The notes beneath the pieces were generated by a model, which saw only the letters and a program-made list of their open reading frames with translations, did no database searches and was not told where the DNA came from. Positions 1 through 8,609 of a stretch of 64,000 nucleotides of DNA are shown in pieces; the first letter of the stretch is position 1; each line of letters begins with the position of its first letter. This DNA is from Pollutimonas subterranea (lineage in GTDB: Bacteria > Pseudomonadota > Gammaproteobacteria > Burkholderiales > Burkholderiaceae_B), in contig NZ_PDNW01000004.1 of NCBI RefSeq assembly GCF_002849655.1, positions 243,220-307,219 of the forward strand, given 5' to 3'. Both the position numbers and the translations under genes were made by a program.

Positions 1-339
1 TCCATTGCGCTATCGGTGAATGCCGACGGTCTTGAGCAAGCCTTTATGGAGGCCGCCTTTCTTCTGCGACGAGGCGCGCGCGCCGCCATGGTTGTGTTGG
101 CCGAAGAGCGTCCGCCGCCTGCCTACATACCCTGGATCGTCGATGTACCATTTTCCTATGCCGTCGCCTTTCGCATAGAAAGGGGTGCCCAATGGCGTCT
201 TGAAAAGCACCAGGACGAATCCGGCGTCCCCCAGCTTTGGCCCAACGCCCTGAATTTCGTGCGGCATCTGTGCCTGGGTTCGGCTGAATTGAAAAACACG
301 AATGGTGACCAACACTGGCTCTGGACGCGAACTTCCTGA
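1..339 (+). CDS. Ketoacyl-synthase-like protein, C-terminal part only
   Basis: The frame is open from the first base of the window and ends with TGA at 337-339, so only the last 112 residues of a gene that starts upstream are present. The fragment has an Ala-rich helix, then a hydrophobic strand followed by EERPPPAY, and it ends in WLWTRTS. This matches my memory of the small stand-alone ketoacyl-synthase-like proteins (Pfam Ketoacyl-synt_2) found in aryl-polyene and fatty-acid-like clusters. The catalytic part, if present, lies outside the window. The family call is tentative. Confidence 0.5.
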   Translation, partial: SIALSVNADGLEQAFMEAAFLLRRGARAAMVVLAEERPPPAYIPWIVDVPFSYAVAFRIERGAQWRLEKHQDESGVPQLWPNALNFVRHLCLGSAELKNTNGDQHWLWTRTS

Positions 340-400
340 GCGCATCAATGATTTTGGCCATTGGCCGCACAGTCTTATCAGTATCACTCAAGGAGAATCC

Positions 401-859
401 GTGGATCTTTTCATGCAGGCAGCAATAGAACAAGCCAGACTGGGCCTGGCCCAGGGCGGCATCCCAATCGGATCCGTCATTGTGCACGATGGCCGCATTA
501 TCGGCCGCGGACACAATAGACGCGTGCAGAAAGGCAGCGCCATCCTGCACGGCGAAATGGATGCGTTCGAGAATGCCGGGCGCCAGCCGGCGGGAATCTA
601 CCATGAGTCCGTGCTCTACACGACGCTGTCGCCCTGCGCCATGTGCAGCGGAGCCATCCTTCTGTACGGCATCCGCCAAATAGTCATTGGCGAAAACCAG
701 ACTTTCATGGGTGAAGAGGCGCTGTTGCGATCACGCGGCGTACAGGTGGACGTGCTCCAGGATGCCGACTGTATTCATATGATGCGCACATTCATCGAGG
801 CCAGCCCGGAACTCTGGAATGAAGACATAGGCGTCGAGGACTCCGACCATCCTTTGTAG
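401..859 (+). CDS. Yeast-type cytosine deaminase (FCY1-like)
   Basis: A 152-residue zinc deaminase of the CDA fold, expected to convert cytosine to uracil in the cytosol. The zinc site is clear: His50 and catalytic Glu52 in LHGEMDAFENAG, and Cys79/Cys82 in SPCAMCSGAI. Substrate-site features recall yeast Fcy1 rather than bacterial CodA (an unrelated amidohydrolase): RGHN near residue 39, YTTLSPC, and a C-terminal WNEDIG whose Asp corresponds to the one that contacts cytosine in the yeast enzyme. I chose GTG at 401 because AGGAG lies at 391-395; the frame stays open further upstream but without a ribosome site. It stands alone, 15 bp from a convergent acyl-CoA dehydrogenase gene. A guanine or other nucleobase deaminase is the alternative. 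Confidence 0.85.
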   Translation: MDLFMQAAIEQARLGLAQGGIPIGSVIVHDGRIIGRGHNRRVQKGSAILHGEMDAFENAGRQPAGIYHESVLYTTLSPCAMCSGAILLYGIRQIVIGENQTFMGEEALLRSRGVQVDVLQDADCIHMMRTFIEASPELWNEDIGVEDSDHPL

Positions 860-874
860 CGCTCCAGGTATTGG

Positions 875-1993
875 TCAACCTTCCAACAATTCCTCCAAGC
901 GTCTCAAATGGAAATCCGTATCACCCAACAGAAAATCCATGTGCGTCAGGCGCTTGAAATAGTCGCCAACCTCCAGCTCGGCCGTCATGCCAATTCCGCC
1001 ATGCAATTGCACGGCGCTTTGGCCAATAGAGCATCCCGCCTGGGCCACCGACACCTTGGCCAACGACAGCAATCGTCGGCGTTCGGCGGCATCGCTTTCG
1101 CCCAGCGCCGTGGCGGCAACATAGGCCATTGAGGTTGCCAACTCTTTATGCAGCAGCATGTCGGCCAGGCGATGCTGCAACACCTGGAAGTCCGCCAACG
1201 GCCGCCCGAACTGACGGCGCGTCTTCAGGTATTCGGCCGTGATCTCCACCAGGCGATCCATGGCACCGGCAGCGTGCGCGCACATTGCCGCAACACCGTG
1301 ATCCATGGCGCTGGCCAAGGCGTCATCGGCTGCCTGGCCTTGAGCAATCAGCGCAGCCTCGTCTACAACAACGTGATCCAGCTCGACATCCGCGCAGCGA
1401 TAGCCGTCCATGGTGGGAAAATCCTGGACGGCCATCCCTTGCGCATCGGCGGGGACCAGGAACAGCGCCGTTTCCCCATTCAGCACCGCACTGACGACCA
1501 GCTTGCCTGCGCTGGCACCTTGCCATACAAGCTTCTTCCTGCCGTTTAGCGTGTAGCTCCCGGCCTCGTGCACCGCGTGCGTCGTGGCGGGGCGGCATGC
1601 ATTACGCTGGCCGGGTTCAAGATACGCGACGGAGCACACCAAAGAGCCCGACGCCATGAGGGGCAGGCATTCTGTTTTGATTTGCTCGTTGGCGCTGTTT
1701 AGCACCAGGGCCGTTGCCATCACCGCGCTGGGAATGACCGGCTCGGAAACCAGGCCTTTGCCCAATTCGAGATGAACTGCCACGAGCGTCGCCGGCGATT
1801 CGCCGAAACCTTCGTATCGCTCTGGTACCAGTAGGCCTGCGACCCCAAGGTCGGCCAGCGACTGCCAGGCCTTCTGGTCAAGCGCCGATTGTCCGGCACG
1901 CTCGCGCCGTTGCTCGACGCCCCAACTGTCGCTCACCAGTCTGCGCAGGCTGTCCGTCAGCATGCGCTGCTCGTCGTTATACGTGAAATCCAT
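875..1993 (-). CDS. Acyl-CoA dehydrogenase, small subunit (PimD-like)
   Basis: A 372-residue FAD-dependent acyl-CoA dehydrogenase-family protein. The N-terminal helical domain (about 1-110) is followed by the beta domain and a C-terminal helical domain carrying RRQFGRPLADFQVLQHRLADM and LHGGIGMTAELEVGDY, the usual FAD and adenine contacts. It lies 56 bp downstream of a second, distinct dehydrogenase on the same strand. Such paired, diverged genes usually encode large and small subunits of one enzyme, as in pimeloyl-CoA dehydrogenase PimC/PimD or the steroid side-chain ChsE complexes. Its role would be alpha,beta-oxidation of a CoA thioester made by the neighbouring CaiB transferase. Partnership is inferred. 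Confidence 0.85.
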   Translation of the reverse strand: MDFTYNDEQRMLTDSLRRLVSDSWGVEQRRERAGQSALDQKAWQSLADLGVAGLLVPERYEGFGESPATLVAVHLELGKGLVSEPVIPSAVMATALVLNSANEQIKTECLPLMASGSLVCSVAYLEPGQRNACRPATTHAVHEAGSYTLNGRKKLVWQGASAGKLVVSAVLNGETALFLVPADAQGMAVQDFPTMDGYRCADVELDHVVVDEAALIAQGQAADDALASAMDHGVAAMCAHAAGAMDRLVEITAEYLKTRRQFGRPLADFQVLQHRLADMLLHKELATSMAYVAATALGESDAAERRRLLSLAKVSVAQAGCSIGQSAVQLHGGIGMTAELEVGDYFKRLTHMDFLLGDTDFHLRRLEELLEG

Positions 1994-2049
1994 TTCTTGT
2001 TTCCTGTGGAATGTAGGAGAAACCGCTATCGATACATGGACCCGCGTGA

Positions 2050-3240
2050 CTAAGACCCAAGGATCATCTTCGCGATAATGGTCTTTTGCACCTCGGTCGT
2101 CCCCCCATAAATACTGGTTTTACGCATATCGAAATAGCCTGCTGATGCCGCCGCGGCGAATTCGGCGCCAGGTCCGGAAAATGCAGCGTCCGCCTCCATC
2201 CAGACGGGATCGTACGGCCAGGTATCGACGCCCATCACTTCCATTTGCAGCATGGCCAGGTCCTGCTGGATTTCGGATCCTCGTATCTTCAGGATAGAGG
2301 CCTGCGGCCCGGGTCCCTGATCGCTGTTAGCGGCCACTCGCAGCAACAGCATTTCGAGCGCGACGATGTCAATTTCTATGCGCACGATTTTTTCTTTCAA
2401 GCGGGCGTTCCGAATGGCTGGCTCGCCGTCGATCAGCGTTTGGGCCGCAAGCGTCTTGAGTATCTGCAGCTCGCGATGGCAATGCCCTATGCCGGCAATT
2501 CCGGTTCTTTCATGGCCCAAGAGATATTTGGCGTAGGTCCATCCTTCGTTCTCGTTGCCGACCAGATTCTCGAAGGGCACGTTTACATCGTCAAGCCACA
2601 CCTCGTTGACATCGACGCCACCGTCCAGCGTACGGATGGGACGCACGGTAACGCCAGGCTGGCGCAAGTCAATCAGCAATAGCGATATTCCCCGCTGTGG
2701 CTTGGCTTCCGTATCGGTGCGGGCAAGGCAGAACATCCAGTCGGCATACTGCCCCAGCGTCGTCCAGGTCTTCTGGCCGTTCACGACATACCCGTCGTCG
2801 GTGCGCGTGGCGCGTGTCTTCAACGAGGCGAGGTCGGACCCGGCGCCGGGTTCGGAATAGCCCTGACACCACCAGTCTTCCACCGTGAGCATTCTGGACA
2901 GGAAGCGATCCTGCAACGACTTGCTGCCGTATTTCATTAATACCGGGCCTATCATGCCCAGGCCAAACGGTAAAAGGCGAGGTGCGCCGCCCTTGGCGCA
3001 TTCGATTTCAAAAATCAGCCTCTGCAGGGGATTCCAGCCTGTACCGCCAAACTCAACGGGCCAATTTGGAGCCCCCCAGCCCTTGGCGGCCAGCACACGA
3101 TGCCACCGTATGTAATCGTTCTTGTCCAGTCGCTGGTGCCGGAATACTTTTGTGCGAATGTCGGCTGGCAACTCCGCCTGCACAAACTCACGAACCTCGT
3201 GCCGGAAGGCAATTTCCTGCGCGTTCCACGTCAAATCCAT
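2050..3240 (-). CDS. Acyl-CoA dehydrogenase, large subunit (PimC-like)
   Basis: A 396-residue acyl-CoA dehydrogenase close in pattern to the large subunit of pimeloyl-CoA dehydrogenase. Visible hallmarks are WPVEFGGTGW, DWWCQGYSEPGAGSDLASL (flavin and substrate loop), NGQKTWTTLGQYADW, DGGVDVNEVWLDDV and the C-terminal YGGTTEVQKTIIAKMILG. It should oxidise an acyl-CoA, perhaps with a distal carboxyl or branched chain, to the 2-enoyl-CoA and pass electrons to ETF. It precedes the small-subunit gene on the minus strand and is divergent from a Bug receptor gene; the 216 bp between them carry a widely spaced inverted repeat and a shared promoter motif. Confidence 0.88.
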   Translation of the reverse strand: MDLTWNAQEIAFRHEVREFVQAELPADIRTKVFRHQRLDKNDYIRWHRVLAAKGWGAPNWPVEFGGTGWNPLQRLIFEIECAKGGAPRLLPFGLGMIGPVLMKYGSKSLQDRFLSRMLTVEDWWCQGYSEPGAGSDLASLKTRATRTDDGYVVNGQKTWTTLGQYADWMFCLARTDTEAKPQRGISLLLIDLRQPGVTVRPIRTLDGGVDVNEVWLDDVNVPFENLVGNENEGWTYAKYLLGHERTGIAGIGHCHRELQILKTLAAQTLIDGEPAIRNARLKEKIVRIEIDIVALEMLLLRVAANSDQGPGPQASILKIRGSEIQQDLAMLQMEVMGVDTWPYDPVWMEADAAFSGPGAEFAAAASAGYFDMRKTSIYGGTTEVQKTIIAKMILGS

Positions 3241-3273
3241 AGCAGATCTCCTTTTGATTGGAATCTACCAAGT

Positions 3274-3340
3274 TAAGTGGGTCTTCCACAATATCGCATT
3301 GCGAAAGCCTGTGTTCATCTGTCGCGAACCGACCCACTTA
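3274..3340. promoter_or_regulatory. Widely spaced 10-bp inverted repeat in a divergent promoter region
   Basis: TAAGTGGGTC at 3274-3283 is repeated exactly in inverted orientation as GACCCACTTA at 3331-3340, with 47 bp between. It sits between the divergent PimC-like gene and the Bug gene at 3457. Two operator half-regions bound by one dimeric or looping regulator would explain it. No regulator gene lies next to it. Confidence 0.5.
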
Positions 3341-3361
3341 TACGCTGGCAAAAGTCACCCT

Positions 3362-3380
3362 TAAGTAAAACAGAATTGCC
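3362..3380 (+). promoter_or_regulatory. Shared upstream motif, copy 1
   Basis: TAAGTAAAAC followed by AGAATTGCC lies 95 bp upstream of the Bug start codon at 3457. A close copy (TAAGTAAAAC then GAGATTCCC) lies at 8610-8628, 73 bp upstream of the DUF35 start. The two copies suggest one regulator or one promoter type for both plus-strand units of this island. Confidence 0.4.
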
Positions 3381-3456
3381 AAGGGAAAGCTTTGCAGTGA
3401 GACTTGTTCATCCGTCGAGGCGGCTCACTGATATCGATAAAACTGGAGACAAGCCC

Positions 3457-4425
3457 ATGAAACTGAAGTCTATTTTTTTCCTCGCCGGCGGCCTTATGGC
3501 CGTCGCCACCGCGCAAGCCCAGGCACCATGGCCCGCACAGCCCATAAAACTGATCGTCGGCTATTCTCCTGGCGGTCCGGTCGACACCAGCGCACGTACC
3601 TTTGCCAAGTATCTGGGCGACGAACTGAAGCAGCCGGTCATCGTCGAAAACCGCACCGGCGCCAGCGGTATGATTGCCGCCGAATCGACCTCACGAGCGC
3701 AGCCCGATGGCTACACCATCAACTTTGTGGCCAGTCCTACCCTGACCATCACACCGCTGATCCAGAAGAACGCCAAGCTGGATCTGGAAAAAGACTTCAC
3801 GTACATCGGCAATATCGCCGATTACACCAACGTACTGGTGATCAACAAGGATGTTCCCGTAAAGAACATCCAGGAACTCGTTGCGTATGCCAAGAAAAAC
3901 CCGGATGCGGTCTCCTTCGGCTCGGCCGGCGTGGGAGCCTCCAACCATCTCTCGGCCGAGTTGCTTAAGCAGAAAACCGGAACCGAGATGCTGCACGTGC
4001 CCTACCGCGGCAACTCGCCCGCCATGATCGATGTCATAGGCGGAAAGATCACCTACATGTTCGACATCACCAGCACAGCGATCCCGTATATACAAAGTGA
4101 TAAAGTGCGCGCGTTGGCCGTAACTTCGCGCGAACGCAACGCCGGCCTTCCCGACGTACCCACCATGATAGAAGCTGGGGTAAAAGACTACGCGGTAACT
4201 GGCTGGTATGCCTTGATCACACCCAGCAAGCTTCCCGCCAACATCCACGAACGCCTGGAAACCGCATTGAACACTATCGCAAAAAACCCGGAGTTTGAAA
4301 AGACCATGAAGGCAGGTGGATATACGATCAACGTCAGCAATGGTGCGGACCTGCTGGCTAAAGCGAAGCGCGAATACGCCATGTGGGACGATGTGATCCA
4401 GAAAGCCAAGATCCAGACCAACTAG
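3457..4425 (+). CDS. Bug-family periplasmic solute receptor
   Basis: A 322-residue TctC/Bug-type receptor. ATG at 3457 is chosen over an upstream in-frame start because it begins a standard signal peptide (MKLKSIFFLAGG, cleaved near AQAQA) and has GGAG upstream at 3445-3448. Mature-domain signatures are the ligand loop GYSPGGPVDTSAR, VENRTGASGM and HVPYRGNSPAMIDVIGG. Family members capture small carboxylates in the periplasm. No TctA/TctB genes lie nearby, so it either uses a transporter encoded elsewhere or acts as a sensor. It is divergent from the acyl-CoA dehydrogenases and convergent with a second Bug gene, which suggests its ligand is the substrate of this island. Confidence 0.92.
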   Translation: MKLKSIFFLAGGLMAVATAQAQAPWPAQPIKLIVGYSPGGPVDTSARTFAKYLGDELKQPVIVENRTGASGMIAAESTSRAQPDGYTINFVASPTLTITPLIQKNAKLDLEKDFTYIGNIADYTNVLVINKDVPVKNIQELVAYAKKNPDAVSFGSAGVGASNHLSAELLKQKTGTEMLHVPYRGNSPAMIDVIGGKITYMFDITSTAIPYIQSDKVRALAVTSRERNAGLPDVPTMIEAGVKDYAVTGWYALITPSKLPANIHERLETALNTIAKNPEFEKTMKAGGYTINVSNGADLLAKAKREYAMWDDVIQKAKIQTN

Positions 4426-4436
4426 ACGAAGTTTAG

Positions 4437-4459
4437 CCGGGCCTGACTAGCAGGCCCGG
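4437..4459. terminator. Hairpin between convergent genes
   Basis: CCGGGCCTG-ACTAG-CAGGCCCGG gives a perfect 9-bp GC-rich stem with a 5-base loop, 12 bp after the plus-strand Bug stop and 21 bp beyond the minus-strand Bug stop. There is no U-run on either side, so it may act bidirectionally or only stabilise mRNA ends. Confidence 0.5.
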
Positions 4460-4479
4460 TTCCAGCGATCCGATTCCCC

Positions 4480-5478
4480 TCATTCGATCTTGATATCGGC
4501 TTCCTGGATGACCTGCGCCCATTTCTTGATCTCGTTATCCAGGAACCGGGCAAAATCCTCAGGTGTGCCGGGCATGGGCTCGGCGCCCGCAGCAGCCATG
4601 GCCGGGCCAACCGCCGGATCGTTCAAGATGGCGACCAGGTCCTGGTTGAGCTTTTTGACGATATCCTGACGCGTGCCCTTGGGCGCCATCAACCCGGTCC
4701 ATGAATACGCTTCGTAGTCCGGAACGCCAGCTTCGGCAATGGTCGGCACGCCCGGGGCCAATATCGAAGGCTCTGGATTACCCACCCCGAGGGCCTTTAC
4801 GTGGCCGGACTTGATGAACGGCAAGGCAGAGGGGGCATCGGCAAACATAAGCTGTACCTGGCCACCGACCAGATCCTGCATGGCCGGCGCACTGCCTCGG
4901 TACGGAATGTGCAGCAGCTTGACGCCTGCCAGTTTATTGAAAAGTTCGCCCGCCAGGTGCGTACCGCCGCCGGTTCCCGATGAGCTGAATGACACTTTGC
5001 CCGGATTCTCCTTGGCATAGCTGATCAATTCCTTGACGCTCTTCACCGGCAGCGACGGGTGCGCGACCAGGATGATGGGAAACCGTGCCACCGAACCCAC
5101 CGGCTCGAAATCAGCCTGTATGTCGTAGCCCAAGTCTTTACGCAGGCTAGGCAATACAGCATGGTGGATGGCGGGAAAGAAGAAGGAATAGCCGTCCGGC
5201 TTTTCCTTGACGGCATACCTTGCCGCTACGATCCCGCCGGCGCCTGCGCGGTTGTCGACCACTGCGGACTGGCCCCACTTCTCGCCCAAGGGCTTGGTGA
5301 CGAAGCGGGCCGACGTATCAACGGGGCCGCCCGCCGGGAACGGCACGATGAAATTGACGGCGCGGCCGGGCCAGGCCGCATCGGCCGCCCATGCCGCTGA
5401 CATGGGCGACGCCAATGCCAGCATGCCCAGGCCCATGCCGGCCAGTATATGGCGGCGATTGAGTTTGATATTGTTCAT
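4480..5478 (-). CDS. Bug-family periplasmic solute receptor
   Basis: A 332-residue Bug receptor. The N terminus has a twin-arginine-like element (NRRHILAG) before a hydrophobic stretch and an AWA-A type cleavage region, so export may be by Tat. The ligand loop is VPFPAGGPVDTSAR, followed by VDNRAGAGGI and HIPYRGSAPAMQDLVGG. ATG at 5478 is preceded by AGGAGA. It is the last gene of the minus-strand group SDR - MaoC - CaiB - Bug, 30 bp after CaiB, which fits a receptor for the carboxylate that CaiB would activate with CoA. The ligand cannot be told from sequence. Confidence 0.92.
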   Translation of the reverse strand: MNNIKLNRRHILAGMGLGMLALASPMSAAWAADAAWPGRAVNFIVPFPAGGPVDTSARFVTKPLGEKWGQSAVVDNRAGAGGIVAARYAVKEKPDGYSFFFPAIHHAVLPSLRKDLGYDIQADFEPVGSVARFPIILVAHPSLPVKSVKELISYAKENPGKVSFSSSGTGGGTHLAGELFNKLAGVKLLHIPYRGSAPAMQDLVGGQVQLMFADAPSALPFIKSGHVKALGVGNPEPSILAPGVPTIAEAGVPDYEAYSWTGLMAPKGTRQDIVKKLNQDLVAILNDPAVGPAMAAAGAEPMPGTPEDFARFLDNEIKKWAQVIQEADIKIE

Positions 5479-5508
5479 TGATTGTCTCCTGCACTGGTTG
5501 ATGAGGTC

Positions 5509-6711
5509 TTAGGTTGCCCGCTGCGCCAGGCCCAATTCCTCGAGTATTTCATCGGTATGCTGGCCAAGCAAAGGAGGAGCCATCCGGTACTGGATGGGCG
5601 TTTCCGAATACCGTATGGGACTGGCCGTCGTGGGCGTCGTGCCCGCCAACGGATGCGGCATGGTTCTCCAGATTTCCCGCGCCTTGACTTGCGGATTTTC
5701 AAAAACTTGCTCTATCGTGTTGATGGGGCCGCAAGGCACGCCCACTTCCTGAAGCGCGCCGATCCAGTCGTCCCGGGTGCGTGTCTGCATAATGGATTCA
5801 AGCTCCTTGATAAGCTCCACCCGATTGATCAGACGCTGGCTATTGGTGGCATAGTCAGGATGCACCGCCAGGTCGGGCCGGCCCATGGCCTGGCAATAGG
5901 CGCGGTACTGGCTATCGTTGCCCGTGGCAACGATCAGGTGGCCATCGCTGGCTGCAAAGACTTGGTAAGGGACCACATTTTGATGCGCATTTCCCGCGCG
6001 CTTGGGGGCAACCCCCGAGGTCATGTAGTTCAGGTTCTGGTTTGCCAGCATGGCCACATGACAGTCCAGCAAGGCCAGGTCGATATGCTGTCCCAGGCCG
6101 CTGCGGTTGCGTTCCTGCAGCGCGCCCAGTATGGCGACCGCGGCATACATGCCAGTGATGATGTCGGTGACGGCCACCCCCGCCTTTTGAGGACCGCCGC
6201 CTGGCAGGTCGTCGCGCTCGCCGGTGATGCTCATCAGGCCGCCCATTCCCTGGATCATGAAGTCGTAACCCGGCAGGCTGGCCAGAGGACCGGTCTGGCC
6301 GAAACCGGTAATGGAGCAATAAATCAGGCGCGGATTGATCTCCTTGATGGTTTCATAATCGAGCCCATACTTCTTGAGCCCGCCCACCTTGAAATTTTCA
6401 ACCAGAATATCGCAACGCGCCGCCATTTGCCGAACCAGCTCGGCACCCTCGGGACTGGCAATATCGATGGCGATGGAACGCTTGTTTCGATTAGTGCTTA
6501 GGTAGTAAGCCGCTTCGCCGGTATCGACGCCATTGGCATCCTTCAGGTAGGGCGGCCCCCAGCCCCGGGTATCGTCGCCCATGCCTGGGCGCTCTACCTT
6601 GATGACGTCAGCGCCGAGATCGGCCAGGTTCTGACTGCACCAGGGACCCGCCAATACCCTGGACAAGTCCAGCACTTTGATGCCGTCCAGGGGTGCCAAA
6701 CGTTCGTTCAT
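5509..6711 (-). CDS. CaiB/BaiF (family III) CoA-transferase
   Basis: A 400-residue family III CoA-transferase that would move CoA between acyl-CoA donors and free carboxylates. It shows LSRVLAGPWCSQNLADLGADVIKVERP near the N terminus, then GDDTRGWGPPY, NRNKRSIAIDI and VENFKVGGL, and the catalytic Asp in AVTDIITGMYA. The frame extends far upstream, but ATG at 6711 gives the family N terminus and its ATGA overlaps the stop of the MaoC gene by 4 bp, indicating translational coupling. It probably supplies the CoA thioester for the PimCD-like dehydrogenase. Confidence 0.9.
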   Translation of the reverse strand: MNERLAPLDGIKVLDLSRVLAGPWCSQNLADLGADVIKVERPGMGDDTRGWGPPYLKDANGVDTGEAAYYLSTNRNKRSIAIDIASPEGAELVRQMAARCDILVENFKVGGLKKYGLDYETIKEINPRLIYCSITGFGQTGPLASLPGYDFMIQGMGGLMSITGERDDLPGGGPQKAGVAVTDIITGMYAAVAILGALQERNRSGLGQHIDLALLDCHVAMLANQNLNYMTSGVAPKRAGNAHQNVVPYQVFAASDGHLIVATGNDSQYRAYCQAMGRPDLAVHPDYATNSQRLINRVELIKELESIMQTRTRDDWIGALQEVGVPCGPINTIEQVFENPQVKAREIWRTMPHPLAGTTPTTASPIRYSETPIQYRMAPPLLGQHTDEILEELGLAQRAT

Positions 6712-7571
6712 TGCTTTACTCCTGCGATTCCATTGCTTAATACCACGATGTCGCGCTCTGCGACGCGGGCCTGGAAATGGACGGTACCAGAAACGCCGGG
6801 CCAGATCTCGACCTGCAAGGTTTCGCCTGGGAAAACAGGCGCCGAAAAGCGGGTGTTCATATAGAGCAGGCGATTCGGATCGTAATCGCAAAGCGTTTTT
6901 ATGATGGCATGCATTGCCACGCCGTAGGTGCACAGGCCATGCAGGATCGGACGCGGGTAACCGGCGTTCCTGGCCACTTGGGGATCAACGTGCAGAGGGT
7001 TGGGGTCGGCATTAAGCCGGTATAACAGCGCGGCCTGCGGCAAGGTGGGCAAGGCGCACACGTGATCCGGCGGCGTGGCCGGCACTTTAGGTAAGGGTTC
7101 GGGTGCGGCGTCGCCCGTCCCGAAACCACCGTCGGCACGGCAAAAAGTGGTCTGCTGTACGGTGGCAAGCAGCGCGTCGTCGGCGGCATCGTGGATGTTT
7201 CGTTCCACCACCACCAGCGCCCCCTTGTCGGCGCCCTTGTCAATCACATGGGTGACCCGGCTACGCCCTATGACCTCGCCGGCAGCGGGGAAAGGCCGAT
7301 GAAAAGTCATGCGCTGCTCGCCATGCACCAGCTTTACCCAATCTATACCGGCCTTGGGGTCTTGCATCCAGAAGCCCGGATAGCCCAGTACGGCCGCCAT
7401 CCCGGGAAAAACCTTGAGGCCTTTTTCGTAGACGTATGCCAGCTGCGCTTCGTCCATCGGGTCGTACCCCAGTCCGACGCCCAGGGCATAGAGAATGACG
7501 TCCTTCTCGGTGTAGGCCTGGCGCACATCGGCGAACTTCCAGGCCTTGATCAGATCGTAGTCCAGTGCCAT
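6708..7571 (-). CDS. MaoC-type 2-enoyl-CoA hydratase (double hotdog)
   Basis: A 287-residue protein with two hotdog halves. The C-terminal half carries the hydratase-2 signature YRLNADPNPLHVDPQVA with its catalytic Asp and His, followed by GYPRPILHGLCTYG. The N-terminal half (YALGVGLGY...FPGMAAVLGYPGFW) is the usual degenerate domain of peroxisomal-type hydratase 2. It would hydrate 2-enoyl-CoA to the (R)-3-hydroxyacyl-CoA in the cytosol. It overlaps CaiB by 4 bp and follows the SDR gene with a 9-bp gap, so the three are one operon. Confidence 0.9.
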   Translation of the reverse strand: MALDYDLIKAWKFADVRQAYTEKDVILYALGVGLGYDPMDEAQLAYVYEKGLKVFPGMAAVLGYPGFWMQDPKAGIDWVKLVHGEQRMTFHRPFPAAGEVIGRSRVTHVIDKGADKGALVVVERNIHDAADDALLATVQQTTFCRADGGFGTGDAAPEPLPKVPATPPDHVCALPTLPQAALLYRLNADPNPLHVDPQVARNAGYPRPILHGLCTYGVAMHAIIKTLCDYDPNRLLYMNTRFSAPVFPGETLQVEIWPGVSGTVHFQARVAERDIVVLSNGIAGVKQ

Positions 7572-7580
7572 GGCCGCCCC

Positions 7581-8468
7581 TTAGATAGGATCCCAGCCGA
7601 TGACTTCCGGCGAACGCTCCAGCTTGTAGAAATCATTCTTCATGGCGGGCACGGCAATTTCGGCGATATCTTCAGGTGTCCAGCCCGTTGACATATGCAC
7701 CGAGCGCACGGGCCGCGGCTGGCTGAACAACATGATTTCATTGGCCCGCACCGCAAAGATTTGCGCCGTGACTTCGCTGGCGGCGTCGCTGCCCAGATAC
7801 ACCACCAGTGGCGCGATCTTGCCCGCTTCCATTTTTTGCAGCTTGAGCACACGCGCTTTTTCTTCCGGCGTGTTGGCGGGAATGGAACTTGTCATGCTGG
7901 TCCAGGCAAATGGCGCTATGCAATTGGACCGTACATTGAAGCGCGACATATCGAGCGCGATGGATTTGGACAAGCCGACAATGCCCATCTTGGCTGCGGA
8001 ATAGTTCGCTTGGCCGAAATTGCCAATAAGCCCCGAAGTGGACGTCATGTGCACGTAGGCGCCGGACTCCTGCTCGCGGAAATACGGCGCCGCCGCCCGA
8101 CTGACGTAAAACGAGCCATTTAAATGTACGTCCAGTACTTGCGACCATTCCTCCTCGCTCATTTTGTGGAACAACCGATCACGCAAGTTTCCGGCGTTGT
8201 TCACGATGATGTCGATCTTTCCATACAGGTCAATGGCATTCTGGACGATATGCTCGGCGCTTTCCCGCGTGGCCACGCTGTCGGTATTGGCGACAGCGTG
8301 GCCGCCCGCCGCCTTGATCTCGTCGACTACCGCCTGGGACGCCTCCGCGCTGATATCGTTAACCACGACGCGCGCACCGGCCGCCGCCAATGCCAACGCT
8401 ATGCCCTTGCCTATGCCGCCGCCCGCTCCGGTCACCACCGCTACCTTGCCCGCTGCCATCTCGCTCAT
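7581..8468 (-). CDS. SDR 3-hydroxyacyl-CoA dehydrogenase-like
   Basis: A 295-residue short-chain dehydrogenase. The NAD(P) motif is VTGAGGGIGKGIALA, the NNAG element follows, and the catalytic YSAAK lies in the second half. Its resemblance to the dehydrogenase part of multifunctional beta-oxidation proteins, and its position before a hydratase-2 gene, suggest oxidation of an (R)-3-hydroxyacyl-CoA. ATG at 8468 is preferred over 8504 because CAGGAG lies 10 bases upstream. It is the first gene of SDR-MaoC-CaiB-Bug and is divergent from the DUF35-thiolase operon. The exact substrate is unknown. Confidence 0.85.
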   Translation of the reverse strand: MSEMAAGKVAVVTGAGGGIGKGIALALAAAGARVVVNDISAEASQAVVDEIKAAGGHAVANTDSVATRESAEHIVQNAIDLYGKIDIIVNNAGNLRDRLFHKMSEEEWSQVLDVHLNGSFYVSRAAAPYFREQESGAYVHMTSTSGLIGNFGQANYSAAKMGIVGLSKSIALDMSRFNVRSNCIAPFAWTSMTSSIPANTPEEKARVLKLQKMEAGKIAPLVVYLGSDAASEVTAQIFAVRANEIMLFSQPRPVRSVHMSTGWTPEDIAEIAVPAMKNDFYKLERSPEVIGWDPI

Positions 8469-8556
8469 TTCGTTGCTGCTCCTGTGTCTGGTTTTTCCTG
8501 TCATTCACGGTAGAGGAATTCGATCGCCGCTTCAACTCTGTTTTCAGAAAGAGCGC

Positions 8557-8573
8557 CTTAACGGGCGGTTAAG
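8557..8573. promoter_or_regulatory. Inverted repeat CTTAAC-N5-GTTAAG
   Basis: A perfect 6-bp inverted repeat with a 5-bp spacer in the divergent region between the SDR gene and the DUF35 gene, 89 bp upstream of the SDR ATG. It looks like a dimer operator for a regulator not encoded next to it. Confidence 0.4.
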
Positions 8574-8609
8574 AGCCCATAATTACTTAACGATCGCAAA
8601 ACACAGGCC

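Noticed and set aside
44..679. 211-codon minus-strand frame across the ketoacyl-synthase-like tail and deaminase
   Set aside because: It crosses two better supported plus-strand genes and has no family features.
5482..6501. 339-codon plus-strand frame opposite the CaiB gene
   Set aside because: The minus strand encodes a complete family III CoA-transferase; the antisense product shows no domain.
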